64,000 nt of DNA from Gautieria morchelliformis (taxonomy: Eukaryota; Basidiomycota; Agaricomycetes; Gomphales; Gomphaceae): contig WHVA01000219.1 in the NCBI GenBank assembly GCA_015179125.1, positions 111,162 through 175,161 of the forward strand. The letters run 5' to 3'. Of the stretch, positions 24,765-35,195 are shown one piece after another (the stretch's first letter is position 1; the number at the start of each line of letters is the position of its first letter). The position numbers were made by a program, and so were the translations under genes. The notes beneath the pieces are model-generated. The model ran no database searches, had not been told where the DNA came from, and was given only the letters and a program-made list of their open reading frames with translations.

Positions 24765-25557
24765 TGGACATGATGGGAATCACAGAAGATAGACCCATAG
24801 AGGGATGTGCCAAGTGGCTACCTCAGGAGAGAGGTACAGAGGTAGCAATTGCCTTGCCAAGTGTGCTGCATGCATGCAGCACAAGACACATGAAGATTTA
24901 TTCTCTATTCAATGTTCAATGCCCCTGACTAGTCCCACTGACTACGAGTTATGTTTCATGTAGACAGGTCTTTGTACATCATTCCCAGGTCCCTTCTTGG
25001 AATAGGATCACTATCCACAAGCCTATTCCTGCTCCACAGCTGAATGCAGCCTGTGGAGCATTTCCCATATCAAAACTCACTATCTCAACCCATTTTCCCA
25101 TTATTTCGAATCCTAGTAGTTACTGACTTTTTAGTATAAGTATATACAATCAAATGTACCATAAAATCATCCAGAAAAAGACTGTTTCACCACTGAAGCA
25201 CCTAGATGCATGTTTGATTGCTATAGAGCTTAATTCTAGATAGTTTTCTTTAGTTCATTGTTGAGAGTCGACTACTATTGGTTACTCTACACTAACCCAA
25301 AAGCAAATGCTTCAGGTTCACCATTCCTCTATCCTTCCCTGTTGCCTCCTTGACCCTGTCATGTGACTGACAGCCTCACGCACTGCCAGACACCCATCAA
25401 GCTTTGTCAGCCTGCGCATATACCCTGGGCAAGGGGTGCACAACATGCACCACTATTGTTTGAGTTCAGATTTCTATCCATTCTGAACTATCTAACAATA
25501 AACATAACAAGCAGTACTAGTCCCATTGGTCCCAACCTGCACAGAGGCTGCAACCAA
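24765..25557 (+). repeat. copia-LTR-like repeat, copy 2
   Basis: Direct copy of 23346-24085. It ends near CTGCAACCA followed by TTATATGAG, which could be a decayed primer-binding site like the one after the copia LTR at 7117. No coding region of the element is recognisable downstream. Confidence 0.42.
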
Positions 25558-26310
25558 TGTTATATGAGTGTGTCCTGAGCATGTGGACCCATTATGGAGT
25601 TGGAGTTTAACAGGTGATAAGTTGTATTATGGATGATGGCATCGACAACCGGGGACCTGATGGGAATTATGGGATCAGCAAATGAAAAAGAGATATTGCA
25701 AAGAATACTTCGGCAAAGTGTTTGAAGATCTGACAGCGGAGATGTTCGTTTCCTGGATATTGATGGCTGGTTCATAGAACAAACAAATCATGACAGCTAC
25801 ACCCTGAAATGCTGTGATGCAGAGATACCCCCCTTAGTAACTCACCTTAGGAGGTTAATCAAAAAGGTCACGTGATACAGTATATATGAGTATATAATAT
25901 ATATTATAAGAGTATTAATAACAACATATAGGAATATATAGTGGTATTTAGAAGGAGAATAATAGACAGTATTAGATAACAAGATAGAGTAACAGATACT
26001 TGGACAGATACTTCTAACAGATATGAGTAGGAGTATTAGTATGAATAGTTATAATGAGAGAGTATCAGAATACAATATGAAGTAATAGTAGTTGGATAGA
26101 TATTTGTAATATATATGAAAAGGAATATTAATATGAATAGTTATAATGATATAGTATATATTAAAAGTTGGTAGAAAAAATAAGAAGATGCGTAAACATA
26201 AGAAGAGGTGTTCTTTTCGGCAGAGCCACTGCTCGGGAGGGACAAAAGTAGAATTATTTATATCCCAACAATAAAATTGCCATATACTTTCACCCTCTTC
26301 TTTTCTATAA

Positions 26311-26913
26311 TCTGAGAATAAAATGGGTGAAGCTACATGTAATAAAAAGTTGCGAGCATCCACCTTACAGTATGCCTGCTTGGACCAGGTCTGAGGTGTC
26401 TGAGGAGAGCTTTTCGGAATGCTATGCCTCCTTTGGCCTCTTCCAACAGGTTAATGACAGAGCTATGGCCAACTATACTCAGTCTTCGACCATGGACAAT
26501 GAGCATTCTGTGGAGGGTGAAGAAGGAGAGGTAGGGGAAGGAGCTCCTCTGATGGTCCACAGCAGGAGAGGGACCATGTCCCCAGGTGAAACCCCAGGAG
26601 CAGTGGCCCTAGCCAGCCCACAACCATCCCCACAACAGCTGTGGCAGCCACACATGCTGCAGCTCCCACACAGGGGCTAAATGCACCTGAGCCTGGTATG
26701 TTCCAGACAGCCCCACGATCAACACTCTCAGCCGCTGAAGAGAGCTTTTGAATCTATAGTCCAACAGATTATCAATGGCATGGTCGGTTTGGCCACTGGC
26801 ACCAAAGAAGACCAAATTCTGGACAATGACTTGATAGCATGGTTAGTTACTCACTTTCTTTGCTTCATGTAGGTATTAGAGGTTCACCACCTTGTAGCGA
26901 AGGAGGGGGAATG
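26311..26913 (+). other. unrecognised frames ending in a polypurine tract
   Basis: Frames at 26327-26680 and 26681-26872 give an acidic stretch (EGEEGEVGEGAP) and a short helical end, with no domain I recognise. They stop just before GAAGGAGGGGGAA and TGTAAGGAACC (26914), the pattern of a polypurine tract followed by an LTR start. This may therefore be the worn 3' end of an LTR element. Confidence 0.3.
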
Positions 26914-27343
26914 TAAGGAACCAGGCTAGCTTGCTATCACCAGCCCCTTACAGACTCTGACCAGACCAAATATAGATCATAGCAGCAGTGGCTGCCACCT
27001 CTGTCCCGGACTCTCTCGCTGTGGATGAGCCCAATGCAGGCGATGTCTGATGTCATTGGGTGGAAACGACAAGCTGTGGTGATATGTTCAACCATGTCAG
27101 CCGATGAAAAGACAGTGAAACAGTCAGGGAAAGGAAAGGATGCGCTACCCAAAAAAAAACTTTTTGTGACGAAGAGGGCCAAAGAATGCAGAAGGGCGCC
27201 ATGTACATACACCTGGAAAAGGAAGCCGTTTGTTACCTTTCACAGAGATGCACATAAAAAAAGCCCCCAAACCACCTCACGGGAATGCAAGGACGGCCCC
27301 TGTCAAGGAGCTTGCACCTCTCATACCAAAAATGAGGGGAACC

Positions 27344-27870
27344 TGTAAGGGCAACCCTAGCTGGCTGTGGAGGTCACACTACCACACGACTGACAAGGGG
27401 AAATCCAAAGTATGTATAAATGAACAGAGTGTACAAGAGAGGGGATTCTCACCTGACAAGGGAAATCCGAAGAGAAAAGTCTAAGGACCCCCAATGTCAG
27501 TGAGCCAGTATTATACTATGCTAGTCCACAGCCAGGGACAACACTCGGCACTCACCATCAACCCTGCATCCCCCTGACCACCCTGACCCTTGATTGACCC
27601 TTGATGCCACATACTACACAAGTTGCTTGACTTCCGACACTGTTCCAAGAGCGGAAGTCAGAGAGTGGAGTGGAATTGGCAAAGCGAACAGAACTGGTGG
27701 AAGTTCTCCAAGCACCAGAATCATTTCCGAAAGCAGAGTCGGAGATTGAAGTGGAACCAGAAGCGGAGTCAGAGATGGAAGTGGAACTGGAAGCAGAGTC
27801 GGAAATGGAAGCGGAACTTGGCATGGTGTCAGAACTGGAAAACAGGGTGTCCCCTGACAGAACCCATGCG
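27344..27870 (-). mobile_element. chromovirus fragment: LTR plus Ser-rich C-terminal tail
   Basis: LTR at 27344-27615 (minus-strand start TGTAGTATG, end GCCCTTACA) with the element's terminal Ser/Thr/Asp-rich coding tail at 27616-27870. Both match the copy at 33341-33860. The rest of the element is absent. It is a broken fossil of the same family as the tail at 33.6 kb. Confidence 0.65.
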
Positions 27871-28029
27871 ATGCAGAGCAGAGGCAACCAGTGAGGGAAG
27901 GGGTGTGGGAGGGGAAGGATATCCAGCACAAGAGTGGGTTTTCTGGCACTCTTGGCATCACGCGCTTGTGAATCATATGTTTCTTGCTCTCATATCTGCT
28001 TTTTCACTTTCTTTTCTTTATTTTTTTTT

Positions 28030-28056
28030 AAGTATATATATATATACTGTATATGG
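28030..28056. repeat. TA microsatellite
   Basis: A short run of TA dinucleotides (AGTATATATATATATACTG). The surrounding 27.9-28.46 kb has no gene I can support. Confidence 0.7.
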
Positions 28057-28467
28057 CAGGTGGAAGCACATTGGGAGGGAATGTGAAGACAGTCACCTCG
28101 ACAAGCATTGCACCATAAAAGCAATGTGAATAACTGCCCTGGGTAAGCAAACCTTGGAATACAACCAATACAACCCCCGCAAAAATCAAAACTCAAAATA
28201 TTTTGTTAAAAAACCAATTTTGGGCTGATAAAATTCCCAACACTTACGTGCAATGTAAGAACACCACAGGTGGACTTCTTCCAATTCTGCCATTTCCTGT
28301 CCACATCCAACCCACAGAGAGGAGGGGATGAAAGGGATCAACAGCCAGGGAGTGTAGGGGAAGGGGGGAAGGGACGCTGGCAAGGAATGTAGGGGAAACC
28401 CACGAGGCCTGACAGGGACGTGTCGGCATTGAATGGCAAAGGACTGCGATGATACGCAGGGAGGAAA

Positions 28468-28965
28468 TGTAGTAGACAGGAATTATAGGCAGTAGGTATG
28501 GACTTGTTGCTCAAAAGAATAGACTAGAAACTAATTCACTCTCTCAGTGAATTTAGTTGTCACTGTAAATATATTATACACTACCTAGAAATTAATTCAC
28601 TACAGAGTATTTCTAGGTCAATAAATCGAAGGAACACTAGACTAATTTACTTGCCTCTCTCAGTGAATTTAGTTGTCACTGAGAGAGGGGGAAATCTGTC
28701 TCACTGTGCATGTACTACTACCCGGCCCTTTAGCGCCCAAGAGCTCACGCGTCGAAGTCATTTCAGACTCCGCTGGGTGCAGCCGCCTGTGAAAATAGAA
28801 ATAACAAAGTGGAATGGAGGGGTAGAGAGTAACTAGAAAACTTCGAAAATTATCAAAGAAATGGATGCATGGTACAAGAACAATGTGAGAAGAGATTGAA
28901 AAATCATACAACAAATTGAATATATTATGCTTGATTTTGGTGCAGGAGCATAAATGCACCCAACA
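28468..28965. repeat. solo LTR family S, copy 1, 498 bp, target duplication GGAAA
   Basis: Starts TGTAGTAGACAGG and ends CACCCAACA, flanked by GGAAA at 28463-28467 and 28966-28970. Inside, CTCTCTCAGTGAATTTAGTTG occurs twice. The copy at 37419-37916 has the same length and is nearly identical by eye, so both are fairly young. Confidence 0.9.
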
Positions 28966-29127
28966 GGAAAAACAAATAGGATGAAGCAGCCAATAAAATT
29001 GATAGAAAATCATCCGCGTAAGTGGAAGATCAGACATTTTGGTCAAACAGGTCCCTCGCTCTCCTTTGGAGAGAGTCAGGGAACAAGAAAAACCCCATAG
29101 AAGATGAGTCCAATTAGCATGTAAATA

Positions 29128-29260
29128 ATTGAGACTCTACACCCCAACACAATTACATGTTGATATTTGACTGGTTACTTTGAGAAACTACTCTAAATAC
29201 TCATCCTACTCAGTCTGAACCTCAACTTAGAGCTCCGATTCTCAGTTTTGTTGGCAGTTA
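29128..29260 (+). repeat. short dispersed repeat, copy 2
   Basis: Same-strand partner of 24160-24290. It lies between the solo LTR and the copia tail. Confidence 0.6.
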
Positions 29261-29274
29261 TGTGCAGTAGCTAA

Positions 29275-29973
29275 GACACAAAGGGCTCAGTGAACGGGTA
29301 CTTCACTGAGGTACAGCTAACTAAAAGTGTGATCTGTATACTTGCCTCGGTCATGTACGACCGAGGATATTATCATCCTCATATTCTGATTGACCGGTCG
29401 CACCCGGTGACCCTGCTACCTGCTGCGTTCTACGCTTACTAACACTGAATCCTAATACTCCCCCTTAAGCTGAATGCAGCCCAACAAGCGTGTTCAAGTG
29501 CAAGACTTTGTGTTGAGGGAGGGCCTTGGTAAACATGTCAGCAGCCATGTCTGCTGTTGGGACATAGTCGATCTGAATGAGCTGCTCCTGAACGGCATGG
29601 CATATGAAGTGATAACAATGTCAATGTGCTTCGTGCGCAGGTGATATTTGTCGTTTTTTGTGATGGAGATAGTGGAGATATTGTCGAGGTGGATGGTGTG
29701 TGGTTTCTCGACTGGGCATGCAATATCAACTAGGAACATACGCAACCATAGTGCTTCCTTCGCAGTGTGTGCGGCTGCAATATATCCAGCCTCTGTGGTC
29801 GAAAGCGCGACAATAGCTTGCTTCTTTGAGCTCCAGGAGATTGCACCACCGTCTATCATGAAGACATACCCTGATATAGAGTGCCCATGCTCCTGTGAAG
29901 CCCAGTCCATGTCTGAGAATTCCGGTCGCGCCCGGCGACCCTGCTACCTACGCTTACCAACGCCGAATCCTAA
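29275..29973 (-). mobile_element. copia 3' end: RNase H, polypurine tract and LTR pieces
   Basis: On the minus strand, copia RNase H (29920-29500: DWASQEHGHSISGY, STTEAGYIAAA, KHIDI) is followed by AAGGGGGAG (about 29457-29465) and LTR-like sequence down to about 29275. A second piece of the same LTR start (TGTTAGGATTCGG) lies at 29934-29973, directly before the RNase H, so nearly all of the interior is deleted. Broken fossil of a different copia family from the one at 6950. Confidence 0.75.
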
Positions 29974-30341
29974 CAAGTTTCGTTACAAATGGCCACCACT
30001 CTGGCGTTGGGTGCGAGCGAGCGATGCAGATCGAGGGTGAGTGGGCACGAGTGCTTGAAATGGTATTTGAGCGCCGAAAGTCAACAGCAGGTGATGCAGG
30101 GCAGGGCCCGCGGGTAGCGCCCACTCCAAATAAAACATGTATCAGGGGATTACTGGGTCACTGTTTCCGGATGTGTCGTGTTTAATTGAACCGAGGTCAG
30201 ATCGCTGCCCTTGGTCAGGCGCTACCCCGGCTTCTTCGAAACTCAGGCGGGGATCGGGCAACTTGCGGCCGCCGGCGTTGATAGATATTGCCAATAATAT
30301 TTGGCTGTAGTAAGTGGCTGAGATAATAACTGCGTTTTACA

Positions 30342-30349
30342 TATATAAA
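30342..30349 (+). promoter_or_regulatory. TATA box of the third P450
   Basis: TATATAAA 40 bases before the ATG at 30389. A second in-frame ATG at 30362 is only 13 bases past the box and would normally lie upstream of the transcription start, so 30389 is the better start. Confidence 0.6.
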
Positions 30350-30388
30350 CGTTCAGTGACAATGCCACAGACGTTGCACTTCAGCACC

Positions 30389-32679
30389 ATGTCTTCCCCA
30401 TCTGTTAATGTTACTCTCTCGGCTCCCCTTGAACCTCCCAACGGCTTATGGCGAGCCAGCCTTCTTCCTCTGAGTACTCTGGCAGGCCTATATGTCCTCT
30501 ACATTTTGTCTACCTACGGGTCAAGAGCGAAACATCTACCTCCCGGTCCGCCCACGCTCCCGGTCATAGGGAACTTAGCTGTATTTCCTAGAGCATTCTT
30601 GCACTTGAAGTTTACCCAGTGGCGTGCGTCCCTCATTGTCCCTTCATGAACTAAGAGGTCCTAATCAGTTGACTGTTGTCTATTCCACCACCAGAGAAAC
30701 AGTATGGCGAGGTGTTCTCCCTCAAAGTCATGGATAACACTATTATTGTCCTCAACACACCATCTGCGGTCCGCGAAATCATCGACAGACGTAGCATCTC
30801 AAGCAGCAATCGCCCCAAGTCCATCATCGCTGACATGATCACACATGGTCTCAACTTTGGAACCTCCCGCTACCGTAAGCGTTCACCTAGTAAACCAGAC
30901 TTTTGGGCTGATTCCTGTGGCGCCAGCGGATGAGAGATGGAGTGTCTTACGCAAATCAGCGATGCGTGTACTCAACAGCCAAAACATACGAAAGCAGCGA
31001 GATTATCAACGCTCAGAAGCGAGCCAGCTTATGTTCGACTTGGTTCACGACCCGCAGGTGCGTTGCCCGCCATGCCATTAGTCATAGGTACCCTGAGCGG
31101 TGTGAAAATATGCATGATTTTATTCAGAATTGGTACACTCACATACAACGAGCAGTCTTCTCCTTCGGTTTCGGGATCGTATACGGCTGCCGCTCGCCGC
31201 TTATTACGTCCGATGATGTATCCGATATCACTCACGTTCATCCACAATTCATCGATGCCCTCGAATTTGGACGACTTCCCCCTGTCGATCTCTTCCCTAT
31301 ATTGAAGCTGGTCCCAGAACGCTTCGCAAAATGGAAGAGAATAGTGAGAAATATTAGCAGGTAACAGATTTGTTGACATGTCTTACAAACCAATTATAAA
31401 CTTATTCAACTTGTCCTTGTTATTCAAACAGCCTACACGACACCATGTATGACCGGCTGCTGCGGAAGGTTGAGTCACGAATGGCGAGAGGAGAGAGCGC
31501 GCCTTGCTTTATGGAAGAAGTGATAAAACAGGCTGACGAATGGGAATTGGACCGTGAATTAATGATGTGAGTGACTGAACCATTTCATTAGACATAGTTC
31601 TCAGCTGAGCCTTCAATTACAGGCACCTCGGAGGTGTGCTCCTCGCTGGAATGGATACATCAGCTGCCGCGCTGCAGGTCGTTATTCTCGCCCTAGTTAA
31701 CTTTCCTGATGCTCAGAAAAAGGCGCAAGAGGAGATTGACCGGGTTGTGGGGAGTGAGCGGGTACCTACTTGGAGTGATATTCCCGATCTTCCGTATACG
31801 ATGGCGTTTTTGGAGGAGGTAAGTTTGTATCCCATCCCTGGAGTTCAAGGCTACGCTCCTCATTGATTTGTGGAAGACTATGCGTTTCAGGCCTGTGGGT
31901 CCATTAGGTCTTCCCCATGAAATGGTAAAAGACGAAAACGTCGACGGTATGCTTTATCCCAAGGGTGCAGTGGTATTTATCAACACCTGTAGTGTCCTTG
32001 CTTAAATGTCTAGCTCTATGCTACTGACGATGCCCGCAGGGGCAATGTTTCACGATGAACGTTATTTTGAAGATGCTGACGAGTTTATTCCTGAACGTTT
32101 CCTGAAGCATGTGTATGGCGTGAAAGACCCTAAAAACGACGATATCGCTCGTCGCCCTAACATGTTGTTTGGTGGAGGTCGGCGGGTGTGTCCAGGTGAT
32201 TCTTCGTGTTTCGTCTGACGAGAGATTATATAAACGGTGACATTCATCTTTCCAGGCATTGCTCTTGCAAGAGATAGTTTGGTAAGAACAAGATAGTATT
32301 ATACTGATCATGCGTCCAGAGACTTACTGTAACACCAAAATCTAAATCACAGGAAATGAACATCTGTAACCTTGTTTGGGCATTCAACTTCTTGCCTGTG
32401 CTTGATGCTACCGGACAACAGAAGTTCCCTGACATTAATGGTTTCTCACCCGTCAGTACTGGAGTGCCCGTCCTACGTCCTCTGAATTAACTTAGTCAAT
32501 ATACACAGGGCCTTACGGGAAGTCCTTTGCCCTTCGATTGCAAAATCAACCCTCGCTCTGCTCAACGTGTCGAGATGATCAAGCAGGAATTTACGAAGGC
32601 TTCCGAGTTTTTGGCCCCATACGAGCTCGAGCTCTCTGGTGAAGAGACCTTGTTTAATTCTACTTGTCGTGGTTCGTGA
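30389..32679 (+). CDS. cytochrome P450, 11 exons, 557 aa
   Basis: A second P450 family, unlike copies A and B. The N-terminus has a membrane anchor (about residues 27-45) and then LPPGPPTLPVIGN. Exons by hand: 30389-30623, 30695-30874, 30927-31057, 31128-31360, 31432-31566, 31623-31818, 31877-31988, 32040-32195, 32256-32281, 32353-32451, 32509-32679. This totals 1674 nt with all introns GT-AG and no stop. Motifs: I-helix LLAGMDTSAAA, K-helix ETMR, FIPERF and haem loop FGGGRRVCPG with its axial Cys. Length is normal for a fungal microsomal P450. It resembles the O-methylsterigmatocystin-oxidoreductase-like P450s common in Agaricomycetes, but the substrate is unknown. It sits alone between a copia tail and gypsy debris, with no biosynthetic partner in view. 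Confidence 0.9.
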
Positions 32680-33340
32680 ATTTTAGGGTCGACTGCCCCG
32701 CATGTATGTATAATATAACTGAACCATCAAAGGTTGAATCGTGTGTGACTGGATAAAATAAGATCATTTGGGTAAATTCACAAACAAATTATCCATAATT
32801 TGTTAAAATCACTAGGCATTTGCGGACAACCAAAGTCAGCTAATTTGGTGACCCCATTTACGCACATTGCCACAAACATTCAGAATAGTCAAAAACTGCT
32901 AAAAATGTATATTAGACCTTGATGAACATAATTATATGAGCCAATTTCCATATATCACTGTAAGAGTGACTCCCTGAGAGAGCCCAATATCATGTGGCCT
33001 GGAAGAGAGATCCAAAGTTAAATACAGGAATCACTATATGACATGGGTCTCACCTGGCAGAGAGGGATCCAAAGAGGAAAAGCTAAGGATCCCTTCTGCC
33101 AGTGAACTACTTACATACCTGTCATGACTCATTTATTCCATCAGCATCTGACTCATCACAATTCAACATGTCCATTCGCTCCATTTGCCATTCAATCGGC
33201 TTGCTGAGTTCCTTTGTTGTTTGCATGATTTGCCTTTGAATCCTTAACCACTGGGCCATCCACAGTCTGGATGTCACTTGTGTCAAGGAGGACACAGTCA
33301 CAGACATTGTACTTGGGGGAAGGGACTTGGCATTGGGTGT
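32680..33340. other. intergenic, with a worn LTR piece
   Basis: No gene. About 33000-33110 resembles the middle of the 33341 LTR (GATCCAAAG...TCTCACCTG.CA...AAGCTAAGGA), so an older relative of that LTR lies here. Confidence 0.5.
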
Positions 33341-34389
33341 TGTAAGGGCAACCCTGGCTAGTCGTGGAGATCACACTACCACACAACTGACAAGGGGAAA
33401 TCCAAAGTATGTATAAATGAACAGAGCATACAAGAGAGGGGGTTCTCACCTGACAAGGGGAAATCCAAAGAGAAAAGTCTAAGGACCCCCAATGTCAGCG
33501 AGCCCGTATTATACTACGCTGCGCAGCCAGGGACAACACTTGGCACCCGCCATCAACCCTGCATCCCCCTGACCCTTGATCGACCCTTGATGCCACCTAT
33601 CATGCGAGTCGCTTGATTTCCGACACTGTTCCGGGGCGGAAGTCGGAAATTGGAGTGGAACTGGCAAGGCGAACGGAACTGGTGGAAGTTCTCCCAGAAG
33701 CAGAATCGTTCCCGAAAGCGGATGCGGAGATGGAATCGGAACTGGAAGCGGAGTCGGAAATTGAGTCGGAACTGGGTGTGGTGTCGGAACTGGAAATGGA
33801 AAACAGGGTGTCCCCTGACATCACCCCCCCTCTAGCGTGCTGCGTCCTCGAAGCACGGGACACAAGGGATTGAAATGCCAGCGAGCGGATTCGGCGAGGG
33901 GCACCTGGATGTGTCCTATAGAACTCCCGGAGTTTGTCAGGAGCGGAAACATCTTGCTCCGGGACCCAAGAATTCTCCTCGTACCCATACCCTTCCCATT
34001 TCACGAGGAATTGGAGTCGTCCTCGCACAAACCGGCTGTCCAGGATCCGTTCCACCACGTAGTGCTCTTCCCCATCTACAATTTCTGGCGGAGGTGGCGG
34101 ATGAGCCTTCCGATGTGGAATTGGGTCCTCAAGCATAGGGAGTAACTTCACCACGTTGAAGACGGGGTGGAGGCGGGACATGGACATCGGAAGTCGGAGG
34201 CGGTATGCATTCCGTCCAACCCTCCGCGTCACTGTGAAGGGCCCAAGGTAGCGGTGGGCAAGCTTCTGCGAAGGGCGTGTGGTGCGGATGTCACTTGCAT
34301 CTAGGTACACCTTGTCTCCAACTTGGTACTCTGGGGCAGGAACCCGGCGTTGGTTGTAGTACCTTGCCATGTCATCCTTGGCCTTCGCA
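33341..34389 (-). mobile_element. chromovirus fragment: integrase tail, chromodomain, Ser-rich tail, LTR
   Basis: LTR at 33341-33602 (262 bp). On the minus strand, the integrase C-terminus (GDKVYLDASDIRT), then the chromodomain (YVVERILDSR..FLVKWEGYGYEENSW) and a Ser/Asp-rich tail run directly into it. It closely resembles the end of gypsy element 2 at 19.3-18.8 kb and reads openly through the chromodomain. The 5' part of the element is missing; it is joined at 34389 to a different gypsy family. Confidence 0.8.
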
Positions 34390-35195
34390 AGTGACCCATA
34401 TATGTAGTCCTCAAATTCATCTAATGTGTATTTCAACGCAGCGAACTCAAGGAGGAATGGCTCATATCGTTCTTTGCTGGGCGGCATGCGTTTTGAACAG
34501 TATGCTACTGGGTGCCAGCACTTCTTCATATCCCCTGTCCTGTCTGTTGTCTTGTGGCATAGTGATAGCATTCCACTGAACCCCATCTTAGACATGTCTG
34601 TCGTGACTCAGAATACCCTTCCATCATACATCAGTGGTTTGAGGATTGGATCTGTCATTAGGAGGGCCTTTATCTTGAAGAAGGCTTCCTGTTGTTCCTC
34701 TCCCCACTTGTCTTTTAACAATGTGGCCTGTAGTATTCTCTCTTGTATGCTCCTTTTTTGGGTTTCATTCCAGTTTTAGGTATGCCTGGATATGTGTCTC
34801 TTGTCAGATCTGTGAGAGGTTGTGCAATCTTAGGGTAGTCTTTAATCATCCTTCTAAAGAAGCCGGCAAGCCCTATGAAGCCCATGAGTTTGAGGGTTGT
34901 CTCTGGTTCTGACCAGTCCAGGACAGTGGCTACTTTGTCCCAGTGCGGTTTAATACCTTCTGGTGTGATAGTAACTCCTGAAAAAAAGCATGATCATCAG
35001 AAACAGTTGACACTTCAATGGTGTGAGGGAAAGCCATCTTTCACGGTATCTGGTGAAGAACTTGCACATCATTGTCATCTTTTCTTTGAACTTGTCGCCG
35101 GCTATGCAAATGTCATCCATCCAGGCCCCCAGTTCATTTCTGAGCATATTGTTCAGTGCTTTTGCTACCATCTCACGGAATGTTCATATAAGCCT
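34390..35195 (-). mobile_element. gypsy fragment of another lineage: RT to RNase H, heavily broken
   Basis: The minus strand shows an RT piece with GAWMDDICIAGDKF (catalytic DD, about 35120), then thumb and connection remnants and an RNase H start (about 34590-34390, WHPVAYCSKRMPPSKERYEP). Several breaks; no LTR. It is joined head-to-head with element 3 at about 35195. Confidence 0.6.

Larger units (their letters stand above)
22936..26310. other. gene-free repeat block with two LTR-like direct copies
   Basis: No host gene is recognised. Two related segments, about 23346-24085 and 24765-25520, share blocks such as GCAGCACAAG.CACATGA, CTGACTAGTCCCACTG, a CTCCACAGCTG...CTGTGGAGCATTTCC palindromic block and CGAATCCTAGTAGTTAC, in the same orientation about 1.4 kb apart. 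T- and A-rich runs occur at 23820-23850. From 25860 to 26160 the DNA is AT-rich and repetitive (TATATGAGTATATAATATA). Confidence 0.55.

Noticed and set aside
26914-26953. A 40-bp TGTAAG...CTTACA unit as a complete LTR
   Set aside because: Far too short; only the start after a purine tract looks LTR-like.
28030-28056. The TATATATA run as a promoter
   Set aside because: It is a simple microsatellite with no gene at a suitable distance.
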